A stretch of 64,000 nucleotides of DNA from Solirubrobacteraceae bacterium. Its GTDB lineage: Bacteria; Actinomycetota; Thermoleophilia; Solirubrobacterales; Solirubrobacteraceae. This document shows positions 1 through 8,469 of the stretch, piece by piece. The DNA is taken from NCBI GenBank assembly GCA_031177685.1, contig JAPSGI010000017.1, forward strand, positions 1-64,000, read 5' to 3'. Numbering within the stretch: the stretch's first letter is position 1; the number at the start of each line of letters is the position of its first letter. The position numbers were made by a program, and so were the translations under genes. The notes under the pieces were generated by a model. It was not told the origin of the DNA and ran no database searches. It saw only the letters and a list, made by a program, of their open reading frames with translations.

Positions 1-1499
1 CGCGCGATGCGCGCGCCGCGCCGGTGACGGTGCACCCGGCGATGGACGTGGCGGCGCACGTGGCGGTGGACCCTGCAGGTGCGCCGGGGCGCCGGCGCGG
101 CCGCCGCGGGCGGCGCGGGCGCCGGCGCGGCCGCCGGTTGGGCGGGCGCGGGTGCCGGGGCGGGCGCGGGCTCCTGCGGCGCCACGCTGGGCGCGCCGCC
201 CTCGGCGACTGCGCGGCCGAGATGGCCGTACCAGCGCTCCGCCTGCGGGTTGGCCGGGTCGCCGCCGAAGCCGAAGCCGAGCGCGGTCGCCTCGGCCGCG
301 TCGGCGCGCAGCTTGGACGTGATCTGCGCCGGGGTCATCCCGGCGCACGGTCCGGCGGCGCCGTTCTCCCCCAGGCACAGCGCGACCAGTCCGGCCACGT
401 GCGGCGCCGCCATGCTGGTCCCGCTCATGCGGGCGTACTGGCCCCCGGGATACGTGGAGAGGACGCACACGCCCGGCGCGGCCAGCGTGTGCGCCGCGTC
501 GGCGTCCAGCGTGGCGAAGTTCGAGAAGCTGGCCGCGAGGTCGTCGGACTCGCCGGCGCGGCAGACCGCGCCCTGGGCGCCGGGAAACCCGTCGCCGTCG
601 CTCATCGCGGTCACCGTGAGCGCCTCCGGGTACCAGGCGGGCGTGTCGGGCGGGCTGGCGCCGAAATCCCAGCCGTCGTTGCCGGCGGCCACGACCACGG
701 ACACGCCGCGGGCGACCGTGCGGCAGACCGCCTCGTGCAGCGGGTCGGCGTTCTCGCCGCAGTCCGAGTACACGCCAAGGCCGCCGAGGCTCATGTTCGC
801 CACGCCGATCCGCAGAGCCGACGCGTTGGCCGTCACCCAGTCCAGCCCGCAGATGACCGAGGAGTCGCTGCCGCTCCCGTTCGCGTCGAGCACCTTCAGC
901 GCGTGGACCCGGGTGCCCGGCGCCACGCCGACGACGCCCCCCGCGCCGTTGCGCGCGCCGACCGTGCCGGCCACGTGCGTGCCGTGGCCGTGGTCGTCGT
1001 CGGCGCTGCCCGTCCCGGTGCAGTCCTTCGCGGAGCCGACGTTCAGGTCGGGATGGTCGAGGTCGATGCCGGTGTCGATCACCGCCACGGACGACGTGGC
1101 GGATCCGCGGACGGAGTTCGTCGTGCCCGCGCCCACGCGGCGCACGCCGAAGGGGACGCTGTCCCCCGCCGCCACCGGCGCGCCGATCGCCCGGCGCGGG
1201 CGGTCGGGCGTGACCGACGCGACCTCGGGATCGGCGCGCAGCGCGGCGACCTGCGCGGCGCTCAGGCGCGCCGCGAAGCCGCGCACGGCATGGCGGAAGC
1301 GCAGGCGGGCGCGGAAGCCCCGCGCGCGCTCGCGCGCGTTCGTCTCGGCGTCCACGCCGGCGGCCCCCGGCGCGTACGTGACGATCCACTGCCCGGGGGT
1401 CGCGGGCGGCGCGGCCGGCCTTTCGCGCGCGGACGCGCCGGGGGCGGCCACCGCCGCCACCGTCAGGACAGCCCACATCGTGCGCCTGAAACGCCTCAC
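1..1499 (-). CDS. S8 subtilisin-like serine protease, secreted (C-terminus runs off window edge)
   Basis: Minus-strand reading from GTG at 1499: signal-like MWAVLTVAAVAAPGASA, catalytic motifs VAVIDTGIDLDHPD, HGHGTHVAGTVGARN, GTSMAAPHVAGL; His/Arg-rich tail. Confidence 0.9.
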   Translation of the reverse strand, partial: MRRFRRTMWAVLTVAAVAAPGASARERPAAPPATPGQWIVTYAPGAAGVDAETNARERARGFRARLRFRHAVRGFAARLSAAQVAALRADPEVASVTPDRPRRAIGAPVAAGDSVPFGVRRVGAGTTNSVRGSATSSVAVIDTGIDLDHPDLNVGSAKDCTGTGSADDDHGHGTHVAGTVGARNGAGGVVGVAPGTRVHALKVLDANGSGSDSSVICGLDWVTANASALRIGVANMSLGGLGVYSDCGENADPLHEAVCRTVARGVSVVVAAGNDGWDFGASPPDTPAWYPEALTVTAMSDGDGFPGAQGAVCRAGESDDLAASFSNFATLDADAAHTLAAPGVCVLSTYPGGQYARMSGTSMAAPHVAGLVALCLGENGAAGPCAGMTPAQITSKLRADAAEATALGFGFGGDPANPQAERWYGHLGRAVAEGGAPSVAPQEPAPAPAPAPAQPAAAPAPAPPAAAAPAPRRTCRVHRHVRRHVHRRVHRHRRGARIA

Positions 1500-1565
1500 T
1501 CCCGTCCTATCGGCCGCCACCGGCACAAGTTTGACCGCAGCGGTCGGCACGCGGACACCCGTGCG

Positions 1566-2861
1566 TCAGGCGAGCGTGCCCAGGTGCTCCAGGAACAGCG
1601 GGTACGAGATGGCCGCGGCGTCCATGCCGAGGACCGTGACGCCCTCGCGGGAGGCCAGTCCGGCGACGGCGCCGAGCATGGCCACGCGGTGGTCGCCGTG
1701 GGAGTCCAGCACGCCGCCCTGCAGCCCGCCGGTGCCGCTGACCGCGAAGCCGTCCTCGGTCGGCTCGATCTCGCCGCCCAGCGCGCGCAGTCCCTCCACC
1801 ACCGCGGCGATGCGGTCGGACTCCTTGACGCGCAGCTCGCCCGCGCCGCGGACGATCGTGTCGCCCTCCGCGAAGCACCCGAGCAGCGCGACCAGCGGCA
1901 GCTCGTCGATCGCCAGCGGGACCTCGTCGGCCTCCACGACCGTCCCCACCAGCGGGCCGGCGCGCACGTCGAGCTCGGACACCGGCTCCTCGGTGGGGAT
2001 CTCGCGGGGCGGCGGCGGCGACTCGAAGTCGCCCACCACCACGCCGCCCATGCGCTCGAGGATCCGCAGGAAGCCCGTCCGCGTCCAGTTCACGCCGACG
2101 TCGCGCAGCAGCAGCCGCGAGCCCGGCACCAGGACGCCCGCGGCGATCAGGAAGGCCGCCGAGGACAGGTCTCCCGGCACCGTGATCTCGTCCAGCTCGA
2201 GCTCGTCGGTGCGCGCGACCACGATGCGCCCGTCGTCGCGGCTCACCCCCGCCCCGGCGCGCGCGAGCAGCCGCTCGGTGTGGTCGCGGCTGGGGCGCGG
2301 CTCGGCGACCGCGACCTCGCCCAGGGACAGCAGCCCGGCCAGCAGCACGCACGACTTCACCTGCGCGCTGGCCACCGGCAGCTCGTAGTCCAGCGAGCCC
2401 AGCCGGGCGCCGTGGACGGTGAAGGGCGGGAAGCGCCCGTTCGTGGCGTCCACGCGCGCGCCCAGCATGCGCAGCGGCTCGGCGATCCGGTCCACGGGAC
2501 GCCGGCGGATGGACTCGTCGCCGTCCAGCGTCCACGAGCCCTCCTGCCCGGCCAGCCATCCCGGCAGCAGGCGCATCAGCGTCCCGGAGTTGCCCACGTC
2601 GATCGGGGCGTCGGCGGGCGCGGCGCCGCGCAGGCCGCCGCCGCGGATCACGATCTGGTCGGGACGCGCCTCCACGAGCGCGCCCACGGCGCGCAGCGCG
2701 TCCAGCGTGGAGTTGGTGTCGCCCGCGTCGAGGTAGTTGCGCACGTGCACCGGCTCCGCGCACATCGCGGCCAGCAGGGCGGCGCGGTGCGAGATCGACT
2801 TGTCCGGCGGAGCCACGAGGTCCCCGCGCAGGCGGGCGGCCGGCTCGAAGCGCGTCCTCAC
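1566..2861 (-). CDS. aroA: 3-phosphoshikimate 1-carboxyvinyltransferase (EPSP synthase)
   Basis: VAPPDKSISHRAALLAAM, DAGDTNSTLDALRA, GNSGTLMRLLPGWLAGQ, RVKESDRIAA, DSHGDHRVAMLGAVAG; GTG start overlapping upstream stop (GTGA). Confidence 0.95.
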   Translation of the reverse strand: MRTRFEPAARLRGDLVAPPDKSISHRAALLAAMCAEPVHVRNYLDAGDTNSTLDALRAVGALVEARPDQIVIRGGGLRGAAPADAPIDVGNSGTLMRLLPGWLAGQEGSWTLDGDESIRRRPVDRIAEPLRMLGARVDATNGRFPPFTVHGARLGSLDYELPVASAQVKSCVLLAGLLSLGEVAVAEPRPSRDHTERLLARAGAGVSRDDGRIVVARTDELELDEITVPGDLSSAAFLIAAGVLVPGSRLLLRDVGVNWTRTGFLRILERMGGVVVGDFESPPPPREIPTEEPVSELDVRAGPLVGTVVEADEVPLAIDELPLVALLGCFAEGDTIVRGAGELRVKESDRIAAVVEGLRALGGEIEPTEDGFAVSGTGGLQGGVLDSHGDHRVAMLGAVAGLASREGVTVLGMDAAAISYPLFLEHLGTLA

Positions 2862-3931
2862 GGGCGCGCCACCGGGTAGCCCAGCTGCGACACGAGCGCC
2901 TCGGCGCGATTCGCCGCCGCGTCGCCGGCGATCCACAGCGCGACCACGCCGTCGCGCATGTCGCTGGAGGGGTAGAGCGCCATGTCGTTTATGTCGATCC
3001 CGGCGCGGCCGAGCTCGAGCGCCAGCCGCGCCACCACGCCCGGCTGGTTGGGCACCGAGGCGCGCAGCTCGTGGACCGGGCCGCCGGCGAGCTCGCGCTC
3101 CAGCAGCTGACGCCGCGCCGTGCGGGCGGCCGCGTTCCACTCCGTCACGCGGCGCGCGTCGCCCGTGGTCAATGCGTCGCGGACGTCGGCCAGGCGGCGC
3201 ACGGTCTCGTCGATGCGCTCGACGACCGCGTCGCGGTTGGCCAGGTAGATGTCGGTCCAGATCGCGTCGTTGGCGCCCGCCACTCGCGTCGCGTCGCGAA
3301 AGCTCGGGCCCGCGGCGGGCAGGCGCTCGTCCTCGTCGGCCAGTGCGGCGGCCGCCTGGCCGACCAGGACGTTGGCCAGCACGTGCGGGAGGTGGGAGAC
3401 GCTCGCCATCAGGCGGTCGTGGGCGGCGGCGTCGATCGCGACGGGCCGCGCGCCGTAGCCCGCGATCGTGCGGTGCAGGCGCTCGAAGAGCGTGCCCGCG
3501 GTTTTCGCGGCCGGGGTGAGGTACCAGGTGGCGCCCTCGAACAGGTCGGCGCGCGCGTACGCCACGCCGGCCGTCTCGGCCCCGGCCAGGGGGTGCCCGC
3601 CCACGAAGCGCGGATCGTCGCGCCCCTCCACCACGACGCGCTTGGTCGAGCCGACGTCGGTGACCACGCACTGCTCGCCGGCGGCCCCGAGCACCTCGTC
3701 GAGCACCGCGGGCAGCGCGCCCACCGGCGCGGCGACGAACGCCGTGTCGGCGCCCTGCAGCGCCTCGGCGCTCGACCCGCACGGGTCGTCGACCGCGCCC
3801 AGGGCGACGGCCTGCTCGAGCACGCCGGCGGCCGGGTCGAAGCCGCGCACGCGCGCGCCCGTGCGCTCGCGGGCCGCGAGGCCGATCGAGCCGCCGATCA
3901 GACCGACGCCGATGACCGCTACGACGCTCAG
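2858..3931 (-). CDS. tyrA: prephenate dehydrogenase
   Basis: N-terminal Rossmann VAVIGVGLIGGSIGLA, VVTDVGSTKR, FVGGHPLAGAETAG; C-terminal ACT-like region. Start is uncertain: CTG at 3931 overlapping the aroG stop, or an upstream start inside aroG. Confidence 0.9.
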   Translation of the reverse strand: MSVVAVIGVGLIGGSIGLAARERTGARVRGFDPAAGVLEQAVALGAVDDPCGSSAEALQGADTAFVAAPVGALPAVLDEVLGAAGEQCVVTDVGSTKRVVVEGRDDPRFVGGHPLAGAETAGVAYARADLFEGATWYLTPAAKTAGTLFERLHRTIAGYGARPVAIDAAAHDRLMASVSHLPHVLANVLVGQAAAALADEDERLPAAGPSFRDATRVAGANDAIWTDIYLANRDAVVERIDETVRRLADVRDALTTGDARRVTEWNAAARTARRQLLERELAGGPVHELRASVPNQPGVVARLALELGRAGIDINDMALYPSSDMRDGVVALWIAGDAAANRAEALVSQLGYPVARP

Positions 3932-5010
3932 CTTGCCGCTCGCCGCGCTCGCACCGCCGCCGCAAGCTCGTCGAGGACGCCCACCGTCATGTCCCACGAC
4001 ATGCATGCGTCGGTGACCGACTGCCCGTAGGTCAGGGGCATGCCGGGCGCCAGGTCCTGACGGCCCTCCACCAGGAACGACTCCAGCATGACGCCCACGA
4101 TCGCCCGGTTGCCCTCGCCGACCTGGGCGGCCACGTCCGCGCCCACGGCGGGCTGGCGCGCGTGGTCCTTGCCGCTGTTGTCGTGCGAGGCGTCGATCAC
4201 CAGACGCTGCGGCAGTCCGGCCGCCTGCAGCCGCTCCAGCGCCTCGGCCACCTGCGGCGCCGTGTGGTTGGGCTGGCCGCGGCCGCCGCGCAGGATCAGG
4301 TGGCAGTCGCGGTTGCCGCGCGTGTGGAGGATCGCCGGGGTCCCGCTGACGTCGACCCCCGCGAACACGTGCTGCGCCGCCGCCGCGCGCACCGCGTCGA
4401 CCGCCACGCCGACGTTGCCGTCCGTGCGGTTCTTGAACCCGACCGGCATGGAGAGCCCGGACGCCAGCTGGCGGTGGATCTGGCTCTCGGTGGTGCGCGC
4501 GCCGATGGCGCCCCACGAGACGGCGTCGGAGATGTACTGCGGCATGATCGGGTCCAGGAACTCGCAGCCGATCGGCAGGCCCATTCCGAGCACGTCGAGC
4601 AGCAGGCCGCGGGCCAGCCGCAACCCGGTGTTGACGTCGCCGGACTCGTCGAGGTGCGGGTCGTTGATCATGCCCTTCCACCCGATCGTGGTGCGCGGCT
4701 TCTCGAAGTACACGCGCATCGCCACGCACAGGTCGTCGCCCAGCTCGGCCGCCTTGGCGCTCAGCAGGCGGGCGTAGTCGAGCGCCGCGTCGACGTCGTG
4801 GACGCTGCACGGGCCGACGATCGCGAGCAGGCGGTCGTCCTCGCCGCGCAGGATCGCCGCGACCTCGTCGCGGCCGCGCAGCACGACGTCCGCCTGCGCG
4901 GGGGACAGCGGCTGCTGGTGCAGGATCAGCGCCGGCGTCACGAGCGGTATGACCTGCTCGATGCGCTGGTCGCGTACTTGCTCTTCGGTGGGTGGAAGCC
5001 TGGTTCTCAT
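3928..5010 (-). CDS. aroG: 3-deoxy-7-phosphoheptulonate synthase, class I (DAHP synthase)
   Basis: LAIVGPCSVHDVDAALDYARLL, VYFEKPRTTIGWKGMINDPHLDES, GFKNRTDGN, IDASHDNSGKDHARQP, GQSVTDACMSW. AGGGAAAG ribosome-binding site before ATG at 5010. Confidence 0.95.
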   Translation of the reverse strand: MRTRLPPTEEQVRDQRIEQVIPLVTPALILHQQPLSPAQADVVLRGRDEVAAILRGEDDRLLAIVGPCSVHDVDAALDYARLLSAKAAELGDDLCVAMRVYFEKPRTTIGWKGMINDPHLDESGDVNTGLRLARGLLLDVLGMGLPIGCEFLDPIMPQYISDAVSWGAIGARTTESQIHRQLASGLSMPVGFKNRTDGNVGVAVDAVRAAAAQHVFAGVDVSGTPAILHTRGNRDCHLILRGGRGQPNHTAPQVAEALERLQAAGLPQRLVIDASHDNSGKDHARQPAVGADVAAQVGEGNRAIVGVMLESFLVEGRQDLAPGMPLTYGQSVTDACMSWDMTVGVLDELAAAVRARRAAS

Positions 5011-5055
5011 CTTTCCCTCACTCGCGTCGGGGGGCTCTGCGGACTGGCGTGGCAT

Positions 5056-5101
5056 CTGGCGATCGGGGCCCGGGGGCCCGAGCGCCTAGCTAAATCGCCA
5101 G
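5056..5101 (-). promoter_or_regulatory. candidate attenuator hairpin overlapping the leader-peptide 3' end
   Basis: Minus strand CTGGCGAT (5094-5101) pairs perfectly with ATCGCCAG (5056-5063), enclosing a GC-rich GGGCCC-CC-GGGCCC region; the left arm covers the Trp-Arg codons and start of the Phe codon of the leader ORF. Confidence 0.5.
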
Positions 5102-5178
5102 GCGTAGGCGTAGGAGAACCAGCCGTACTCGCCGCCGGCGGGCGTGGGTGCGAAGGAGATGCCGAGGCGATCGGTCAT
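5086..5178 (-). CDS. candidate aromatic leader peptide (30 aa) upstream of DAHP synthase
   Basis: ATG at 5178: MTDRLGISFAPTPAGGEYGWFSYAYAWRFS*; 9 of 30 residues are F/Y/W, mostly clustered at the 3' end next to a hairpin. Confidence 0.55.
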   Translation of the reverse strand: MTDRLGISFAPTPAGGEYGWFSYAYAWRFS

Positions 5179-5215
5179 GGCCAGGCGAACCTTTGTACCA
5201 GACGGCGCGCCGCGC

Positions 5216-6295
5216 CTACAAGACCTCGCCCAGCGCGGCGAGGAAGCGCCCGTTCTCCTCGGGCGTGCCGCAGGTGACCCGCAGGCAGCCCGCACGGCCC
5301 AGCGAGGCGCCGGCGCGGACCAGCACCTTGCGCTCCCCCAGGCTGCGCACGACGGTCGCCTCGTCGGCGCTCTCGGGCAGCGCGAACCACACGAAGTTGG
5401 CCTGGGACTGCGCGGGGTGCAGGCCCAGCGCGCGCAGCCCGTCCTCCAGCTCCAGCCGCGCCGCGATCGTCTGCTCGACCCGGCGCGCCACCTCGTCCTG
5501 GTGGCGCAGCGCCTCCAGCGCCGCGGCCTGCGCGGCGACGTTGGCGAAGAACGGCTGGCGGACCTGGTCGACCGCGGTCCGGAAGGTTTCCGCGCCGCAC
5601 AGGCCGTAGCCCACGCGCAGCCCGGCCAGGCCGTAGACCTTGGAGAAGGTGCGCAGCAGGACCAGGTTGGGGTGGCGCTCGAGCAGGTCGACCGTGGCGT
5701 CGGGGTCCTCGAGCACGGCGAACTCCCGGTAGGCCTCGTCGAGGATCACGCACACCGAGGGCGGCACGCGCTCCAGCAGCGCCCGGATCTGCGCCAGCGG
5801 GACGGCGGTGCTGGTCGGGTTGTTGGGGTTGCACACGACGAGCATCCGCGTCGCGACGGTGACCGCCGCGGCCATCGCGTCGAGGTCGTGGCGCTCCTCC
5901 GCGTCCAGCGGGACCGTGACGGGGCGCGCCCCGGACGCGGCCGCCAGGTGGGGGTACATCGAGAACGACGGCCAGGCGTAGACGATCTCCGCCCCCGGCT
6001 CCAGCAGGGCCTCCGCCGCCGCGAGCAGGATGTCGCAGGAGCCGTTGCCGATCGCGATGCGGCCGGCCGGCACGCCGTGGCGGCGGCTCAGCGCCGCGCG
6101 CAGCGACGCGTTGCCGGGATCGGGGTAGCGGTTGACGGTCTCCAGCGCGCGCCGCGCCGCCTCCAGCACGCCGGGCGCGGGCGCGAACGGCGTCTCGTTG
6201 GACGCCAGCATCGCCACGTCGGCGTCCAGCGCGTAGCCGTCCGCGGCCGGGTAGACCGGGATGCGCCGGATCCGCTCCGCGAACTCGAGGGACAT
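5216..6295 (-). CDS. hisC: histidinol-phosphate / aromatic aminotransferase (HisC family)
   Basis: LASNETPFAPAPGV, NRYPDPGNASLRAAL, GNGSCDILL, NPNNPTS, DEAYREF, RTFSKVYGLAGLRVGY PLP-lysine motif. Confidence 0.9.
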   Translation of the reverse strand: MSLEFAERIRRIPVYPAADGYALDADVAMLASNETPFAPAPGVLEAARRALETVNRYPDPGNASLRAALSRRHGVPAGRIAIGNGSCDILLAAAEALLEPGAEIVYAWPSFSMYPHLAAASGARPVTVPLDAEERHDLDAMAAAVTVATRMLVVCNPNNPTSTAVPLAQIRALLERVPPSVCVILDEAYREFAVLEDPDATVDLLERHPNLVLLRTFSKVYGLAGLRVGYGLCGAETFRTAVDQVRQPFFANVAAQAAALEALRHQDEVARRVEQTIAARLELEDGLRALGLHPAQSQANFVWFALPESADEATVVRSLGERKVLVRAGASLGRAGCLRVTCGTPEENGRFLAALGEVL

Positions 6296-6300
6296 GGCGC

Positions 6301-6723
6301 CTATTGTGGCGCGCCGGGCGGGCCGCCAGGGCCGAAGCGGCTGGTCTCGCCCTCGGGCAGGCGCCCGTCGCGGCCCACGTAGCCGTCCTTGCCGCCCACC
6401 ACCAGGTACACGGCGTCCTCCTCGCCGACGTTGCGGACCTTGCGGACGGTCGCCGCGTCCACCCGCGCGGCGGCGCCGGGCTCCAGGCGGTGCGCGGTCC
6501 CGTCGCCGAACTCCATCTCGATCGTCCCGCGGTGGACGAAGTACAGCTCCTCCTGCTCGTCGTGGAAGTGGCGGCCGGTCTCCAGGCCCGGCGGCAGGAC
6601 CAGCGCGTTGACCCCGAACGCCTTCACGTCCAGCGCCCGCCGGACCTTGCGGAACCCGTAGCGGTCCCCCATGTCGTCGATGTGGCCGACGGCGTAGCCC
6701 TCGCCGGTGGCGATCTCGCTCAT
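6301..6723 (-). CDS. cupin-domain protein
   Basis: MSEIATGEGYAVGHIDDMGDRYGFRKVRR..., cupin motif GRHFHDEQEELYFVHRGTIEMEFGDG. Confidence 0.85.
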   Translation of the reverse strand: MSEIATGEGYAVGHIDDMGDRYGFRKVRRALDVKAFGVNALVLPPGLETGRHFHDEQEELYFVHRGTIEMEFGDGTAHRLEPGAAARVDAATVRKVRNVGEEDAVYLVVGGKDGYVGRDGRLPEGETSRFGPGGPPGAPQ

Positions 6724-7085
6724 TGGGCGGCCTCCAGGTCGGTGCGCAGGGAACCGGCCTCGCCGAGGTAGACGTGGCGGGGCACGTGGCCCTCCTGCGC
6801 GTGGTAGTGCAGCAGCAGGCGGATGACGCGCGGCAGCGCCCCGGGCCGATCGATCTCCCGCGCACAGAGCAGCGGCACGCGGTCCAGGCCGAGGTTGCGC
6901 GCCGCCACGGCCGGGAACTCCGCGTCCAGGTCGGCCGTCGCGGTGAAGATGCAGCTGACCATCGCCTCGGGACGCAGGTCGTTGCGCTCCATCACCGCGC
7001 GCAGCAGCTCGGCGGTGCGGGCCAGGATCGGCTCCGGCTCGTTGGCCTCCACGTCGATGGCGCCGCGCAGCGCGAACAGTCGCAT
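6720..7085 (-). CDS. aroH: chorismate mutase, AroH type
   Basis: MRLFALRGAIDVEANEPEPILARTAELLRAVMERNDL...SCIFTATADLDAEFPA..ARNLGLDRVPLLCAREIDRPGALPRVIRLLLH; ATGA overlap with the downstream cupin gene. Confidence 0.92.
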   Translation of the reverse strand: MRLFALRGAIDVEANEPEPILARTAELLRAVMERNDLRPEAMVSCIFTATADLDAEFPAVAARNLGLDRVPLLCAREIDRPGALPRVIRLLLHYHAQEGHVPRHVYLGEAGSLRTDLEAAQ

Positions 7086-7115
7086 GGCGCGCGACTGTAC
7101 CGGCGGGCGGTGCGC

Positions 7116-7283
7116 CTAGCGCGCGACGGCGCGGTACTCGGACCGCGTCAGCTCGTCCCAGCGCATGCTCTGCGCGGGCACGCGCAGCAGCGACGCGGCG
7201 ACCAGCTCGCGCTGCGAGCGGCCGGTGCGCGCGGGGTGCGCGCTGCACTTGCCGTTCCAGTGGATCTGCTTCGGATAGACCAT
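7116..7283 (-). CDS. hypothetical small protein (55 aa)
   Basis: MVYPKQIHWNGKCSAHPARTGRSQRELVAASLLRVPAQSMRWDELTRSEYRAVAR*; almost every codon ends in G or C; divergent from the crp/fnr gene. Confidence 0.45.
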   Translation of the reverse strand: MVYPKQIHWNGKCSAHPARTGRSQRELVAASLLRVPAQSMRWDELTRSEYRAVAR

Positions 7284-7392
7284 GACGAGACGGTCCCACC
7301 GCGCGATCCGGGCGTCGTGCGCGCGTGCGACGCACGGTGTGTGACGGTCGCGACGTTGCGGCGGCGGCCGGGCGACGGACTAGGCTGCGCGC

Positions 7393-8037
7393 ATGAAGTG
7401 GGCTCTGCTGGACGGCGTGCCCGACGAGGACGTGCGGGCGCTGCTGAGCATCGCGCGCCGGCGCCAGTTCGCGCGCGGCGAGGTGGTGTTCCACCAGGAC
7501 GACCCCGCCGACACGCTGCACCTGATCGACAAGGGGCGCTTCGCCGTGCGCGTCCAGACGTCCCTCGGCGACACCGCGATCCTGTCGGTGCTCGGCCCGG
7601 GCGAGATGTTCGGCGAGCTGGCGCTGCTGGGCGAGGCCGAGGCGCGCCGCAGCGCGACCGTCGCGGCACTGGAGGCTGGGGAGACGCGCTCCGTCCACCG
7701 TCTGGACTTCGAGCGCCTGCGCCGCGAGCACGCCGGCACCAGCGGCGTGCTGATCGCGATCCTCTCGGGCCAGGTGCGCCGGCTCTCGCAACATCTGCTG
7801 GAGGCGCTGTACGTGCCCGCCGACAAGCGCGTGCTGCGGCGGCTCGTCGAGGTCGCCGAGCTCTACGGCGACGACACGGTCCCCCTGACGCAGGAGGACC
7901 TGGCGGGCCTGGCCGGCACCTCGCGCGCCACGGTCAACCGGGTGCTGCGCGAGGAGGAGGAGCGCGGCGCGGTCAAGCTCGGGCGCGGGCGCACGACGGT
8001 GCTCGACGCCGAGGCGCTGGGCCGCCGGGCTCGCTAG
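7393..8037 (+). CDS. Crp/Fnr family transcriptional regulator
   Basis: Cyclic-nucleotide-binding fold (FARGEVVFHQDDPADTLHLIDKGRFAV, GEMFGELALLGE) plus C-terminal HTH (LTQEDLAGLAGTSRATVNRVLREEEERGAV). Confidence 0.92.
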   Translation: MKWALLDGVPDEDVRALLSIARRRQFARGEVVFHQDDPADTLHLIDKGRFAVRVQTSLGDTAILSVLGPGEMFGELALLGEAEARRSATVAALEAGETRSVHRLDFERLRREHAGTSGVLIAILSGQVRRLSQHLLEALYVPADKRVLRRLVEVAELYGDDTVPLTQEDLAGLAGTSRATVNRVLREEEERGAVKLGRGRTTVLDAEALGRRAR

Positions 8038-8441
8038 GCCTGACCGGGGTCGTCGACCAGGTGCAGGATGCGGTCGGCGCCGGTCATCCCGACGACGTCG
8101 CGGACCACCGCGGGCGCGCGCACGACGATCAGCTCGAAGTCGCGGCTGGGGTCCCCGGCGAGCTGCTGCGCCATCAGCAGAGCGCGCAGGCCGGAGGAGT
8201 CCATGAACGTCACGTCGCGCAGGTCGACGAGCGCGACGCGCGCCGAGGAGCGACGGACCGCGCGCACGCGGTCGACCAGCTCGTCGGACACCGAGATGTC
8301 CAGCTCGCCCCGGACGCGCAGGTGCACCGTGTCTCCCGACCACTCCATTCCGATTCCAAAAGCCGGCATCCCGTCCCTCACACGGTGATCGTAGGGGTCG
8401 ACCGTCGCCATCCCAAAGGTTGCAACGCACGGGTGTGACAA
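8034..8441 (-). CDS. STAS-domain anti-sigma factor antagonist-like protein
   Basis: VHLRVRGELDISVSDELVDRV...ARVALVDLRDVTFMDSSGLRALLMAQQLA; the start may lie downstream of 8441. Confidence 0.85.
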   Translation of the reverse strand: MSHPCVATFGMATVDPYDHRVRDGMPAFGIGMEWSGDTVHLRVRGELDISVSDELVDRVRAVRRSSARVALVDLRDVTFMDSSGLRALLMAQQLAGDPSRDFELIVVRAPAVVRDVVGMTGADRILHLVDDPGQA

Positions 8442-8469
8442 AGGTTGGAGAGAGAGTTCGCCGGGGTGA

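Noticed and set aside
24-2879. 951-aa plus-strand ORF
   Set aside because: Antisense to the subtilisin and aroA genes; Arg/Ala/Gly/His-rich translation typical of a high-GC shadow ORF.
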